Below are positions 16,723 to 24,461 of a stretch of 64,000 nt of DNA, in pieces (position 1 is the stretch's first letter; each line of letters starts with the position of its first letter). Below the pieces are notes generated by a model. That model did not search any database, was not told where the DNA came from, and was given only the letters and a program-made list of their open reading frames with translations. The position numbers and the translations under genes were made by a program. Where the stretch lies: NCBI RefSeq assembly GCF_004102745.1, contig NZ_RLII01000006.1:62001-126000 (forward strand), read 5' to 3'. This stretch comes from Acetivibrio mesophilus. GTDB taxonomy: Bacteria; Bacillota; Clostridia; Acetivibrionales; Acetivibrionaceae.

Positions 16723-17472
16723 GTGTCGGAGATTAGCTATGTGGTTAAGTATGATTTAAATCCAACAGTAGAAGAAGCATATAAAGTTTTGAGGGCAAAT
16801 GTTCAATTTTGTGAATCCAGTAGAAAAATCAGAACTATAGCTATTACCAGCTATAGTCCCGGTGAGGGCAAATCAACAACATCAATAAACTTAGGAATTT
16901 CCATGGCTAAAGCTGGAATGAGAGTTCTATACGTTGATGCCGATATACGTAAACCAATGCCTTTTAAATATTTTATGAGCAGTAATTTGAAAGGCCTTAC
17001 CAATTATATACTAGGGCAGGCAAAACTTGAAGAAATAATAAATAAAACCGATATTTCCGGCTTTAACTTTATAACCTGCGGTATTAAAACCAACAATCCC
17101 GTAGAGCTTATAACATCTGATAAATTCAGCAACCTTATTCGAGAATTAGAGAAGCTCTATGATACAGTTATTATCGATACTCCTCCCTTAGGAAGTGTTA
17201 TAGATGCAGCTGTCATCGCTGCTCAGGTGGACGGAACGATTATTGTTATTGAAACAAACGCAGTAAAATGTCAAAACGCTTTAAGGATGAAAGAACAGCT
17301 TGTAAAAGCTAATGCCAATATATTAGGCGCTGTTTTAAACAAAATAAGCAAGTCGGAATACAAAAATTACTATGGTAGTTATGATTATTACAATTCCAGA
17401 AAGAAATACATTAAAATGTGGTCACGATTAATTAAGAATTTAAAGAGTTTAAAGAGGGGAGAACATGATTGA
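16723..17472 (+). CDS. Bacterial tyrosine kinase (CpsD/YwqD/EpsB type)
   Basis: 249 residues. P-loop BY-kinase: Walker A SYSPGEGKSTTSINLG, Walker A' VLYVDADIRKPMP, Walker B TVIIDTPPLGSVIDA. The C-terminus carries a tyrosine cluster (YKNYYGSYDYYNSRKKY) that is autophosphorylated in the family. Works with the Wzz-like protein just upstream and is reset by the phosphatase gene that overlaps its 3' end by 8 bases. GTG start at 16723 after AGGGGGTG. Confidence 0.92.
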   Translation: MSEISYVVKYDLNPTVEEAYKVLRANVQFCESSRKIRTIAITSYSPGEGKSTTSINLGISMAKAGMRVLYVDADIRKPMPFKYFMSSNLKGLTNYILGQAKLEEIINKTDISGFNFITCGIKTNNPVELITSDKFSNLIRELEKLYDTVIIDTPPLGSVIDAAVIAAQVDGTIIVIETNAVKCQNALRMKEQLVKANANILGAVLNKISKSEYKNYYGSYDYYNSRKKYIKMWSRLIKNLKSLKRGEHD

Positions 17473-18184
17473 TATACACTGTCATATTATTTTTGGGGTA
17501 GATGATGGGCCTTCAACAATTAAAGATTCTGTAAGAATGATATTGGAAGCGGAAAAAATAGGAGTGGACAAAATTATTGTTACCCCCCATTACAACAAAA
17601 GCATCTATAGCTCAGATAAGGTCGTAGAAAATTTTTACAAAGTCAAATCTAGAATTAGAGACTTTGGAATAGACATATTTCTAGGCTATGAGGTATTTCT
17701 GATTTCTTCAATTAATGAGGTGTTTTTGCAAAGAGAACAATATACACTGAACAAGTCAAAGTACTTATTGTTTGAGCTGCCTTTTGATATATTGCCGATT
17801 AACATCAATGAAACTGTTTTGAAACTACACTCGGAAGGAATAGTTCCTATAATAGCCCATCCGGAAAGGAATATGTACTATGTAAGGAACATGCAGAAAT
17901 TCATTGAGTTGATAGAAACAGGCTGTCTTGTTCAGGTGGATGCTGCAAGCATAGTTGGAATCCATGGTTCAAACGTCAAAAAGTTTACAAAAAAACTTAT
18001 CGATCTGAAAGTGGTCCAGTTTGTAGCATCTGATGCCCACAAGCCGGAAGATTATGAGATATATAAAAAGTCATATGATATTGTTAAAAACTGGGCAGGG
18101 AAGGAATATACCGATAAAATATTTACCCATAACCAAAAAGTCATTATTACTCCTCCTTCGGCCGAGATAATATCAAAGGAATAG
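17465..18184 (+). CDS. PHP-family protein-tyrosine phosphatase (CpsB/YwqE type)
   Basis: 239 residues. Metal-dependent tyrosine phosphatase that dephosphorylates the BY-kinase and its targets. PHP metal-ligand motifs: MIDIHCHIIFGVDDGPST at the N-terminus, VTPHYN, GYEVFL, IAHPERNMYY and ASDAHKPED. ATG at 17465 after GAGGGGAGAAC lies inside the kinase gene, so the pair is coupled. The set resembles the cpsBCD module but here is separated from the biosynthesis operon by a divergent promoter region. Confidence 0.92.
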   Translation: MIDIHCHIIFGVDDGPSTIKDSVRMILEAEKIGVDKIIVTPHYNKSIYSSDKVVENFYKVKSRIRDFGIDIFLGYEVFLISSINEVFLQREQYTLNKSKYLLFELPFDILPININETVLKLHSEGIVPIIAHPERNMYYVRNMQKFIELIETGCLVQVDAASIVGIHGSNVKKFTKKLIDLKVVQFVASDAHKPEDYEIYKKSYDIVKNWAGKEYTDKIFTHNQKVIITPPSAEIISKE

Positions 18185-18522
18185 GTTATACTATATACTT
18201 GTATGTCACTAGAATGGTTTGGGCAAAAGAAAATCAATAATTCAAAAAGCAATATAGATAAATTATTAGTTTCATAATGGACATACTTATTTATTAATAT
18301 TTAATTCCGAGAATAAAATATCAAATCTTTAATAATAAAAGGGCGCTGCTCCAAAATATTTGTTTTGAGATAGCCACTTTTTGCATGTCTTCACAAAATA
18401 TTCAAATGCAGATTTTGATAATTATTTAAGTTATCATAATTCACCTGTAATGTATAAAACTCCAATAAATTATTAATACTAAAACTGTACTAACAACATA
18501 CTAGAAAAGGAGGTATAATAAA
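18185..18522. other. Intergenic region upstream of spoVT
   Basis: 338 AT-rich bases. I see no gene and no clear terminator for the phosphatase operon. TGTATA with an 18-base spacer and AATACTA loosely resembles a sigma-G promoter for spoVT, but the match is too weak to call. Confidence 0.4.
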
Positions 18523-19077
18523 TTGAAAGCAACTGGAATAGTTAGAAGAATAGATGACCTCGGAAGAGTAGTAATACCGAAGGAAATCAGAAGAACTTTA
18601 AGAATTAGAGAAGGTGATCCTCTCGAAATATTTACCGATAGAGAAGGAGAAGTAATATTAAAGAAATATTCCCCAATAGGTGAATTAAGTGACTTTGCTG
18701 CTCAATATGCTGAATCCTTGCATAAAACAAGTGGTCATATAACCTGTATTTCAGATAGAGATACAATAATTGCAGTTTCTGGGGCATCAAAGAAAGAATT
18801 CCTTGAAAAATCTTTAAGTTCAGAAATTGAAAAAGTGATAGAAGAAAAAACTACTCTTGTTGTAAAAGCACCTGACGAGAAAACTATAAGTATTTTAGCT
18901 GATGAAGGAGGAGAAACAAAATATTCTTCACAGGTAGTTACTCCGATTATTTCAGAAGGTGACCCTATTGGAGCTGTAATATTTTTATCAACAGATCCGG
19001 ATGTTCGTATGGGTGAAGTTGAAGCAAAACTTGCTCAAACAGCTGCAGGTTTCTTGGGAAAACAGATGGAACAATAA
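18523..19077 (+). CDS. spoVT: Stage V sporulation protein T, AbrB-type transcription factor
   Basis: 184 residues. Forespore transcription regulator. The N-terminal AbrB swapped-hairpin domain is MKATGIVRRIDDLGRVVIPK followed by EIRRTLRIREGDPLEIF, and residues about 55-180 form the GAF-like C-terminal domain. The length matches the family. TTG at 18523 is preceded by AAAGGAGG with a 9-base gap. In Bacillus it lies just upstream of the mazG-yabO-yabP-yabQ-divIC block, and that order is kept here. Confidence 0.96.
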   Translation: MKATGIVRRIDDLGRVVIPKEIRRTLRIREGDPLEIFTDREGEVILKKYSPIGELSDFAAQYAESLHKTSGHITCISDRDTIIAVSGASKKEFLEKSLSSEIEKVIEEKTTLVVKAPDEKTISILADEGGETKYSSQVVTPIISEGDPIGAVIFLSTDPDVRMGEVEAKLAQTAAGFLGKQMEQ

Positions 19078-19149
19078 GAGGTAGCCTATAGATATCTGGA
19101 CTGCAGTTCTCTTTGAAAAAAGAGGTAAATATGGATAGATTACGTTCCC

Positions 19150-19191
19150 AAAAAATAACAGGTAGCCATTGTGGATTGCCTGTTATTTTTT
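19150..19191 (+). terminator. Intrinsic terminator of spoVT
   Basis: AAAAAATAACAGG (19150-19162) pairs with CCTGTTATTTTTT (19179-19191): a 13-bp perfect stem with the U-tract built into the descending arm. Confidence 0.9.
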
Positions 19192-19199
19192 GGAGTTTG

Positions 19200-19225
19200 G
19201 CCTCTTGGAATGAGATGAAAGAGGT
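19200..19225 (+). repeat. Post-terminator hairpin repeat, copy A
   Basis: GCCTCTT (19200-19206), 12-base loop GGAATGAGATGA, AAGAGGT (19219-19225); the outer pair is G-U. Starts 9 bases after the spoVT terminator. Same family as 20655, 24253, 25780 and 42829. Confidence 0.75.
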
Positions 19226-19331
19226 TTATTATTTTTTGGCCTTAGAAATCAACGATTTTATATACTTATGGCAATTGTTGACCGCATTTGGTATAATTAG
19301 AACAACCAAGTACTGCCAGGGAGCTGATAAT

Positions 19332-20117
19332 ATGATAAAGGATAATTATACCTTTAATGATTTGCTTGAAATTATGAAGCTATTGAGAAGTGAAAACGGG
19401 TGCCCGTGGGATAGGGAGCAAAACCACGAAAGTCTTAAGAAGTACCTTATCGAAGAGACATATGAGGTTCTTGAGGTAATAGATCTAAATGATAAAAAAA
19501 GGCTATGTGACGAATTGGGTGACCTTTTGCTGCAGATTGTTTTCCATGCTCAAATAGCAAGTGAAGATAAGGAATTTGACATGGATGACGTAATAACGGG
19601 TATCTGCAAAAAGATGGTACACAGGCACACCCATGTTTTCGGCACTGATAAAGCGGACACCGCCGATGAAGTTTTAACCAACTGGGAGGAAATAAAGAAA
19701 AAAGAAAAAGGAATGAAAAGCCAGACAGAGGTCCTAAAGGATGTGCCTTCAAATCTCCCGGCGTTGATGAGAAGCTACAAGGTTCAGCAAAAAGCCAGTC
19801 AGGTCGGATTCGACTGGAAAGACACAGATAGTGTATTTGAAAAGGTTTGTGAAGAAATAAACGAATTAAGAGATGTATATAAGAGTAAAGATGTGGCAAG
19901 AATAAATGATGAACTTGGAGATGTATTATTTTCCATAGTAAATTTATCTAGATTCTTGAAGGTTCAGCCGGAACTTGCGTTAGTCGGTTCGATAAACAAA
20001 TTCATAGAAAGATTTGAGTTTATTGAGAAAGAGGCCGAAAAATCCGGAAAGACCCTTACGGAAATGTCCCTTGAGGAAATGGACGAGCTATGGAATAAAG
20101 CTAAGACAAAAAAATAA
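19332..20117 (+). CDS. mazG: MazG nucleoside triphosphate pyrophosphohydrolase
   Basis: 261 residues. Hydrolyses (d)NTPs to NMP and pyrophosphate, a house-cleaning role. Two MazG domains: the first has GCPWDREQNHESLKKYLIEE (EExxE begins here) and ELGDLLLQIVFHAQIA (ExxD), the second has KASQVGFDW and ELGDVLFSIVNLSRF. Only the MazG half of Bacillus YabN is present; there is no methylase-like N-domain. ATG at 19332 has AGGGAG 8 bases upstream. The frame stays open back to 19113, but that extension runs through the spoVT terminator and a repeat and is not real coding. Confidence 0.94.
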   Translation: MIKDNYTFNDLLEIMKLLRSENGCPWDREQNHESLKKYLIEETYEVLEVIDLNDKKRLCDELGDLLLQIVFHAQIASEDKEFDMDDVITGICKKMVHRHTHVFGTDKADTADEVLTNWEEIKKKEKGMKSQTEVLKDVPSNLPALMRSYKVQQKASQVGFDWKDTDSVFEKVCEEINELRDVYKSKDVARINDELGDVLFSIVNLSRFLKVQPELALVGSINKFIERFEFIEKEAEKSGKTLTEMSLEEMDELWNKAKTKK

Positions 20118-20188
20118 GAAAAATTTTCTTAAAATGCGGAAAGAAAGGAGGAATTTCAAAGTTTTCAGCGAATAAACATTACTTAGGA

Positions 20189-20217
20189 TTTACAAAGCAT
20201 GACAATTATTTTAAATA
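20189..20217 (+). promoter_or_regulatory. Possible sigma-A promoter for the HU gene
   Basis: TTTACA (20189-20194), 17-base spacer, TAAATA (20212-20217), about 50 bases before the HU start. The spacing is ideal but the -10 is imperfect. Confidence 0.4.
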
Positions 20218-20270
20218 AAGAAACAAAAGTTTCAAATGAAATCCAATATAAAAAAACAGGAGGATTGTAT

Positions 20271-20546
20271 ATGAATAAGACAGAGTTAGTAGCAAGTATG
20301 GCTGAAAAAAGTGAATTATCAAAGAAGGATGCGGAAAAAGCCCTTAATGCTTTTATAGAAAGTGTTGAGGAAGCTCTTTCAAAAGGTGACAAGATCCAGT
20401 TGGTAGGATTCGGTTCTTTTGAAGTAAAAGAAAGAGCTGAAAGAAAGGGAAGAAATCCTCAGACAAAAGAAGAAATTACAATTCCCGCTACTAAAGCCCC
20501 AGTGTTTAAGGTTGGAAAGGGCTTGAAGGAGTTAGTAAACAAATAG
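20271..20546 (+). CDS. hup: HU-family nucleoid protein
   Basis: 91 residues, the standard HU length. Binds and bends DNA as a dimer. MNKTELVASMAEKSELSKKD begins the helical dimerisation core; GFGSFEVKERAERKGRNPQT is the arm signature and PVFKVGKGLKELVN the C-terminal helix. ATG at 20271 has AGGAGG 7 bases upstream; the in-frame extension to 20199 has none. It has its own terminator and a plausible promoter, so it is probably expressed much more strongly than its neighbours. Confidence 0.97.
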   Translation: MNKTELVASMAEKSELSKKDAEKALNAFIESVEEALSKGDKIQLVGFGSFEVKERAERKGRNPQTKEEITIPATKAPVFKVGKGLKELVNK

Positions 20547-20620
20547 GATTTAGCCGATAAAACACATCTTGTACTTTATTTTATGAAGTAAAGTGTTTAA
20601 CAATAAAACCGATAAAAAAG

Positions 20621-20651
20621 AAAAGGGCTTCCGTGGGTGAAGCCTTTTTAT
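20621..20651 (+). terminator. Intrinsic terminator of the HU gene
   Basis: AAAAG-GGCTTC at 20621-20631 pairs with GAAGCCTTTTT (one G bulge or G-U), loop CGTGGGT, ending in a T-run. Confidence 0.85.
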
Positions 20652-20654
20652 TTA

Positions 20655-20680
20655 ACCTCTTGGAGTGAAATGAAAGAGGT
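20655..20680 (+). repeat. Post-terminator hairpin repeat, copy B (compensated pair)
   Basis: ACCTCTT (20655-20661), loop GGAGTGAAATGA, AAGAGGT (20674-20680). Relative to copies D and E the closing G-C pair is A-T, changed on both sides, so pairing is kept. It starts 4 bases after the HU terminator and ends just before the rqcP ribosome binding site. Confidence 0.8.
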
Positions 20681-20698
20681 TGGGGGGATTTTATAATT

Positions 20699-20938
20699 AT
20701 GAGAATCGATAAGTACCTTAAAGTCTCGAGACTTATTAAAAGACGTACATTGGCCAATGAGGCCTGTGAACAGGGTAGGGTCATGATAAACGGCAAAGTG
20801 GTAAAACCCGGTGCTGAGGTGAAGATAGGAGACATTATAGAAATTCGGTTCGGGAACAATACCACGAGGGTTGAAGTGACAGCAATAAGTGAACACGTCT
20901 TAAAATCAGAATCAAAAGAAATGTATACTATTAAGTAA
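20699..20938 (+). CDS. rqcP: S4-domain ribosome quality control factor
   Basis: 79 residues, nearly all one S4 RNA-binding domain: MRIDKYLKVSRLIKRRTLAN, then EACEQGRVMINGKVVKPGAE and IGDIIEIRFG. Matches RqcP (Bacillus YabO), which binds stalled 50S subunits and assists RqcH in adding alanine tails. GGGGGG lies 11 bases before ATG 20699. The position between mazG and yabP is the conserved one. Confidence 0.93.
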   Translation: MRIDKYLKVSRLIKRRTLANEACEQGRVMINGKVVKPGAEVKIGDIIEIRFGNNTTRVEVTAISEHVLKSESKEMYTIK

Positions 20939-20996
20939 TTATGCAAAAAAGGCATTGAAGAAAAACTTAAGTAAACAGCTTCAAGCGGGGAAAAAG

Positions 20997-21047
20997 AAAA
21001 ATACCAGTCACATTTAAACTTAATGGCTTAATGTAGCTGGTATTTTT
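20997..21047 (+). terminator. Intrinsic terminator of rqcP
   Basis: AAAAATACCAG (20997-21007) and CTGGTATTTTT (21037-21047) form an 11-bp perfect stem around a 29-base loop, ending in T5. Confidence 0.8.
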
Positions 21048-21193
21048 ACTACTCTGTATTGTTTGTTACTGAAAGTGTAAATTTAGCCATAGTCATTTTA
21101 GCAATAGATGAAACGATTTTTTCCAAACCTCAGAGTAGAGTATTTATTCTATAGCAACCTATCAATTTATTTAGTCTGATGTATTGATTCTTG

Positions 21194-21409
21194 CTATATC
21201 AACCCAAAATACTTCTCAAAAAATATCATCAGCTTTCCAATAATTCCTTGCTTTTTGGCAGCCCTGCCTCCGCCAAAGCGAGATACAGGAGGCATGATTT
21301 TATCAATGTCTGTACCGGTTGTTTTAAGCATTCCGTCTCGGAAAGCATTGTCCATGAAACGGCGGGTTTCTTCAGGCTTTAATTTTTCCTCGATTTGTTG
21401 CCAAATAAG
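21194..21409 (-). pseudogene. Remnant: C-terminal tail of type I restriction enzyme R subunit
   Basis: The last about 65 residues of this open frame, from EEKLKPEETRRFMDNAFRDG to the stop, including GTDIDKIMPPVSRFGGG and KLMIFFEKYFGLI, are the conserved C-terminus of HsdR. HsdR is normally about 1000 residues; the helicase and nuclease parts are gone. The tail is joined in frame to a piece of a RhuM gene, with the join near 21390-21410. This is a deletion scar, not a working restriction gene. Confidence 0.75.
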
Positions 21410-21834
21410 CCTTTCGCTCGCTCTGATTGAGCGAGCACGTTCGAGAAGTTCACGAAAATAGTCTTTGCCAAAAGCAGTTTTACCCTGCTTCAATCTTTCA
21501 TCATCCGTAGCAAAGCCTTTTATCATATACTCTTTTAATACACCAGTTGTCTAAATTCTAAAATGTGTTGCTTCGCGTGAATTAACTCATAACCAACTGA
21601 AATAATGGCATCAAGATTATAGAATTTTGTCTCTCTCCTTTGTGTTTTATTGTGAATTACACCGTGCTGAGTGGTTATTTCCATTTTGGAAACAACCACT
21701 TCTTCAGAAAGCTCGCCTTCTTCAAAAATATTTTTTAGGTGTTTACTAATTGCCGGTGTTTGAACACCAAATAATTTCGTCATTGCTTTTTGGGTTAGCC
21801 AAATGGTTTCGCTTTTAATCAAATCAAGAAATTC
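21410..21834 (-). pseudogene. Decayed RhuM-family gene fused to the HsdR tail
   Basis: RhuM-family protein (DUF of unknown role, often beside type I restriction loci). ETIWLTQKAMTKLFGVQTPA, ISKHLKNIFEEGEL, TQRRETKFYNLDAIISVGYE are readable, then the frame breaks. One base is missing after the GAG codon near 21592; in the shifted frame the family text resumes as VNSREATHFRI, a TAG where Trp is expected, TTGVLKEYMIKGFATDDERL and FGKDYFRELLERARSIRASE. The first about 15 residues are also lost to stops. So it has three lesions: an eroded start, a frameshift and a nonsense codon. Confidence 0.82.
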
Positions 21835-21937
21835 AAATTTTCAGCACTTAATTCATATATTTAACCTGTCTACTTGGAAGAGGGCATATCACATTTACGG
21901 GTGATTGTGATTTATCTATGGAAATTGTTCGTTAAGA

Positions 21938-21967
21938 GTCATTTTTATTATTGTACATGCATAAATA
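21938..21967 (+). promoter_or_regulatory. Possible sigma-E promoter for yabP-yabQ
   Basis: GTCATTTT (21938-21945), 14-base spacer, CATAAATA (21960-21967), resembling the mother-cell sigma-E consensus. yabP and yabQ are sigma-E genes in Bacillus. The match is partial. Confidence 0.35.
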
Positions 21968-22002
21968 TTTAAAAGTGTAACATAAGATTGGAGGGGTAAA
22001 GG

Positions 22003-22293
22003 ATGGTTGAAGATAAAAAGATGCAAAAGACCGGGATGCATAACCTTATACTTGAAAATAGAGAAAGGCTCAGCATTTCGGGAGTTGTGGATGTGGAAAG
22101 CTTCAATGATGAAATGGTTGTTGCCGACACGGAATTAGGCCTTTTAATCATACGGGGAGAAGATCTTCATATAAACAAATTAAGCGTGGAAAGCTCAGAG
22201 CTTAGTATAGAAGGGTATATCACAAGCTGTGAGTACAACGATAAAGACGGAAGATCAAAAGGAATGGGTTTCTTTGCCAAAATGTTCAGATAG
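22003..22293 (+). CDS. yabP: Sporulation protein YabP
   Basis: 96 residues, the usual YabP length (YabP/YqfC family). HNLILENRERLSISGVVDVE, SFNDEMVVADTELGLLIIRG, EDLHINKLSVESSELSIEGY are diagnostic. Needed for spore cortex/coat stage maturation in Bacillus; the molecular role is unknown. ATG at 22003 has GGAGGGG 6 bases upstream. yabQ starts 5 bases after its stop. It is unusual only in being cut off from rqcP by the decayed RhuM/HsdR scar. Confidence 0.95.
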   Translation: MVEDKKMQKTGMHNLILENRERLSISGVVDVESFNDEMVVADTELGLLIIRGEDLHINKLSVESSELSIEGYITSCEYNDKDGRSKGMGFFAKMFR

Positions 22294-22298
22294 GATAA

Positions 22299-22817
22299 GT
22301 GATTAAATTGTGGGTATCTGTTAGCAATCAGGCATATGTTTTTTTTAGTTGTGTCCTAGGAGGCATGATTGTAGCATTTATATATGATATTTTCAGGGTT
22401 AGAAGGAAGGCTATAAGATCAAGTAATCTCATTGTGTATTTTGAGGACTTTATTTACTGGATTATTGTAGCATTAACCCTTTTTGCTATCATTTATAGGA
22501 GTAATGAGGGTGAAATAAGAGGTTATCTCATATTGGGGATAGTCATTGGTATTATCCTGTACGCTTTGCTTTTAAGCAAAATAGTCATGACTATATTCTT
22601 GTTTATTATTAATATAATATATAAAGCAGCTGTTACCCTTTGCGGTATTCTGTTGTTGCCTATAAGGGTGGCACTAAAAATACTGGGGGTGCCGGTAAAA
22701 AAAGCATATAAAATTGTAGCCCGAGGTGCCGGAAAGATAAAAGGAGCGAGTAAGAGAAAATTAAGCAAAATAAAAGCATCCGGAAGGATACTAAAGAATA
22801 TTAGGAAAAAAATATAG
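22299..22817 (+). CDS. yabQ: Sporulation membrane protein YabQ
   Basis: 172 residues. Helices at about 10-28, 44-63 and 72-115 (AYVFFSCVLGGMIVAFIYDI, YFEDFIYWIIVALTLFAIIY), then a strongly basic C-terminal tail (KGASKRKLSKIKASGRILKN). YabQ localises to the forespore membrane and is required for cortex formation in Bacillus. GTG at 22299 follows TAGGATAA; the site is close to the start, in line with coupling to yabP. Confidence 0.92.
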   Translation: MIKLWVSVSNQAYVFFSCVLGGMIVAFIYDIFRVRRKAIRSSNLIVYFEDFIYWIIVALTLFAIIYRSNEGEIRGYLILGIVIGIILYALLLSKIVMTIFLFIINIIYKAAVTLCGILLLPIRVALKILGVPVKKAYKIVARGAGKIKGASKRKLSKIKASGRILKNIRKKI

Positions 22818-22912
22818 GAAAGGAGGATTTTACTAATACGCGTAGAATTATATCATTATGTTGTTGAATGATTCTATACAGTAGGTCGATTTTAGTAGGG
22901 AGAGAGCAATAA

Positions 22913-23194
22913 ATGGGCAAAAGAAAAAAGCGTAGTTGGGGTTTAATTATTATAACTGGAGCTTTGATGTTTTATATTGGAACTGTTCTTGTGAAGCAAC
23001 AGGCTATAATGAATTCGCAGAGGCAACAGTTAAAACAGCTTGAGCAGAATATAGAACAGGAAAAAGAGCTTAATGAAAAGCTTCTTAGACAGAAAGAAGA
23101 GGTTGCATCTGAGAAGTATAATGAGAAGATTGCCCGGGAGAGTCTTGGGATGGTCAAAAACGGCGAAAGGGTCTTTGTTGATGTGAATCAGTAG
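22913..23194 (+). CDS. divIC: Septum formation initiator (DivIC/FtsB/FtsL-like)
   Basis: 93 residues: a basic cytoplasmic stub KRKKRSW, one helix (about 10-27, LIIITGALMFYIGTVLV), a coiled coil (about 30-66, rich in Q, E, L and K) and a short C-terminal region ARESLGMVKNGERVFVDV matching the family end. A bitopic divisome protein that works with FtsL and DivIB. ATG at 22913 after GGGAGAGAG. Conserved place between yabQ and yabR. Confidence 0.93.
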   Translation: MGKRKKRSWGLIIITGALMFYIGTVLVKQQAIMNSQRQQLKQLEQNIEQEKELNEKLLRQKEEVASEKYNEKIARESLGMVKNGERVFVDVNQ

Positions 23195-23245
23195 TCTGAT
23201 TCTAATTACCCTCCATATTTCTTTAATTCAAGAAATTCATGATAC

Positions 23246-23275
23246 TTGACGTAAGTCAATATCATATTATATAAT
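23246..23275 (+). promoter_or_regulatory. Sigma-A promoter of yabR
   Basis: TTGACG (23246-23251), 18-base spacer, TATAAT (23270-23275), 38 bases before the start codon. Confidence 0.65.
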
Positions 23276-23312
23276 CAAAGTACTTTATTTAATCAGGAGG
23301 ATTAATTATTCT

Positions 23313-23735
23313 ATGCTCGTTGAAGTAGGTAAAATTGTTGAGGGCAAAGTTTCCGGCATTACTAATTTCGGAGCTTTCATTCAGCTCTCAAACGGTCAGA
23401 CCGGCTTGGTTCACATCTCTGAAGTTGCTGAGGAGTACGTAAAAGACATTAAGTCTCATCTCAAAGAAAATCAAACGGTTAAGGTCAAAATTATTTCTGT
23501 GGACAAAAACGGAAAAATCAGCCTGTCTATTAAGAAGGCTTTGGATCCGAAAAGACCGGTTGTTAAGTCCACCAAACCTGAGGAAGTGGATTGGAGTAAT
23601 CATCATTCTTCCAACCTTACCTTTGAAGAGCGTCTTGCTAAATTTATGAAAGATAGTGATGAAAAGATGCATGACCTCAAAAAGAATTTTGAATCAAAGA
23701 GGGGCGGCGGAGGATACAGAAAGTTTGTCCAGTAA
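23313..23735 (+). CDS. yabR: S1-domain RNA-binding protein (YabR/GSP13-like)
   Basis: 140 residues. An N-terminal S1 domain (about 1-72): VGKIVEGKVSGITNFGAFIQ, LSNGQTGLVHISEVAEEYVK, VKVKIISVDKNGKISLSIKK. The C-terminal part is charged and ends RGGGGYRKFVQ. Members associate with the ribosome and RNA. ATG at 23313 has CAGGAGGATTA upstream (gap about 11). Own promoter and own terminator, so it is independent of divIC. Confidence 0.92.
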   Translation: MLVEVGKIVEGKVSGITNFGAFIQLSNGQTGLVHISEVAEEYVKDIKSHLKENQTVKVKIISVDKNGKISLSIKKALDPKRPVVKSTKPEEVDWSNHHSSNLTFEERLAKFMKDSDEKMHDLKKNFESKRGGGGYRKFVQ

Positions 23736-23852
23736 TTCTGTTTTTCCCTGACGAAAAGGTTAATTGTGTGAAGCTTTGGTTATGACCATGGGCTAGGTAT
23801 TTTATTGCATTTTTATGCTTGTAATATGTAATAAATATGATGCATAAATATT

Positions 23853-23887
23853 AAAGAGACTTTTATTAGTGGTAAAAGTCTCTTTTT
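23853..23887 (+). terminator. Intrinsic terminator after yabR
   Basis: AAAGAGACTTTT (23853-23864) and AAAAGTCTCTTT (23874-23885), 12-bp perfect stem, loop ATTAGTGGT, then T. Confidence 0.9.
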
Positions 23888-23971
23888 AGGTTATAAGTGT
23901 TTACGGCAGAATAAGCAGGATATTAAACAGAGGATCTATGGTGATTGGTATAAATTTCCGTTAAAAAAGTG

Positions 23972-24000
23972 TTGACATTAGAAAAAACATATATTATAAT
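23972..24000 (+). promoter_or_regulatory. Consensus sigma-A promoter of tRNA-Leu/fMet
   Basis: TTGACA (23972-23977), exactly 17 bases, TATAAT (23995-24000): a perfect consensus, 34 bases before tRNA-Leu. Confidence 0.95.
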
Positions 24001-24033
24001 AAAAAAGTCGTTTGAACAGAGGATTTCAGAGTT

Positions 24034-24122
24034 GCCGGAGTGGCGGAACTGGCAGACGCACAGGACTTAAAATCCTGCGGGACTTACCTCCCGTACCGGT
24101 TCGATTCCGGTCTCCGGCACCA
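24034..24122 (+). tRNA. tRNA-Leu (anticodon TAA)
   Basis: 89 bases including an encoded CCA. Acceptor GCCGGAG pairs with CTCCGGC; anticodon arm AGGA-CTTAAAA-TCCT gives TAA; a long variable arm (CGGGACTTACCTCCCG) marks class II; T-arm CCGGTTCGATTCCGG. Confidence 0.97.
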
Positions 24123-24132
24123 ATTTAAATAT

Positions 24133-24208
24133 CGCGGGGTGGAGCAGTTGGTAGCTCGTCGGGCTCATAACCCGAAGGCCGAAGGTTCAAGTCCTTCCCC
24201 CGCAACCA
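24133..24208 (+). tRNA. Initiator tRNA-fMet (anticodon CAT)
   Basis: 76 bases including CCA. The acceptor CGCGGGG faces CCCCGCA, so the first position is a C-A mismatch, and the anticodon stem has three G-C pairs (GGG-CTCATAA-CCC). Both are hallmarks of the initiator. Confidence 0.95.
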
Positions 24209-24217
24209 AGAGTAGTC

Positions 24218-24247
24218 ACGCTTATCCAAAAGGGTAAGCGTTTTTTA
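24218..24247 (+). terminator. Terminator of the Leu/fMet tRNA operon
   Basis: ACGCTTATCC, loop AAAA, GGGTAAGCGT (one T-G pair), followed by T6 and ATTT. Confidence 0.9.
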
Positions 24248-24252
24248 TTTTG

Positions 24253-24278
24253 GCCTCTTTTGGTGAAATGAAAAAAAT
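24253..24278 (+). repeat. Post-terminator hairpin repeat, copy C (right arm lost)
   Basis: GCCTCTT plus loop TTGGTGAAATGA is intact, but the right arm reads AAAAAAT instead of AAGAGGC. It starts 5 bases after the tRNA terminator tail. A decayed member of the family. Confidence 0.6.
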
Positions 24279-24461
24279 ATTATCTAAAACTGAGAAGGAT
24301 TTTTAGTTGTGAATGTAGAAGATACATAATTACACAAATTCATTAAAGGTTTACCAAATACGATGATTTATACAAGCCAAATTAAAGAACTCTTCATAAC
24401 CTATACTCAACAGCCTTCAAATTAGAGTAGATATAAATAAATCCATAGGAGGGAGCAATAT

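Noticed and set aside
18440-18522. Sigma-G promoter for spoVT, including CATACTA next to the ribosome site
   Set aside because: CATACTA lies so close to the Shine-Dalgarno sequence that the transcript would lack it, and the other candidate matches poorly.
19113-19331. 73-codon N-terminal extension of MazG
   Set aside because: It passes through the spoVT terminator and a hairpin repeat, has no MazG similarity and no usable ribosome site; ATG 19332 has one.
24040-24237. Open frame running over the tRNA-Leu and tRNA-fMet genes
   Set aside because: It is made entirely of tRNA sequence and the terminator.
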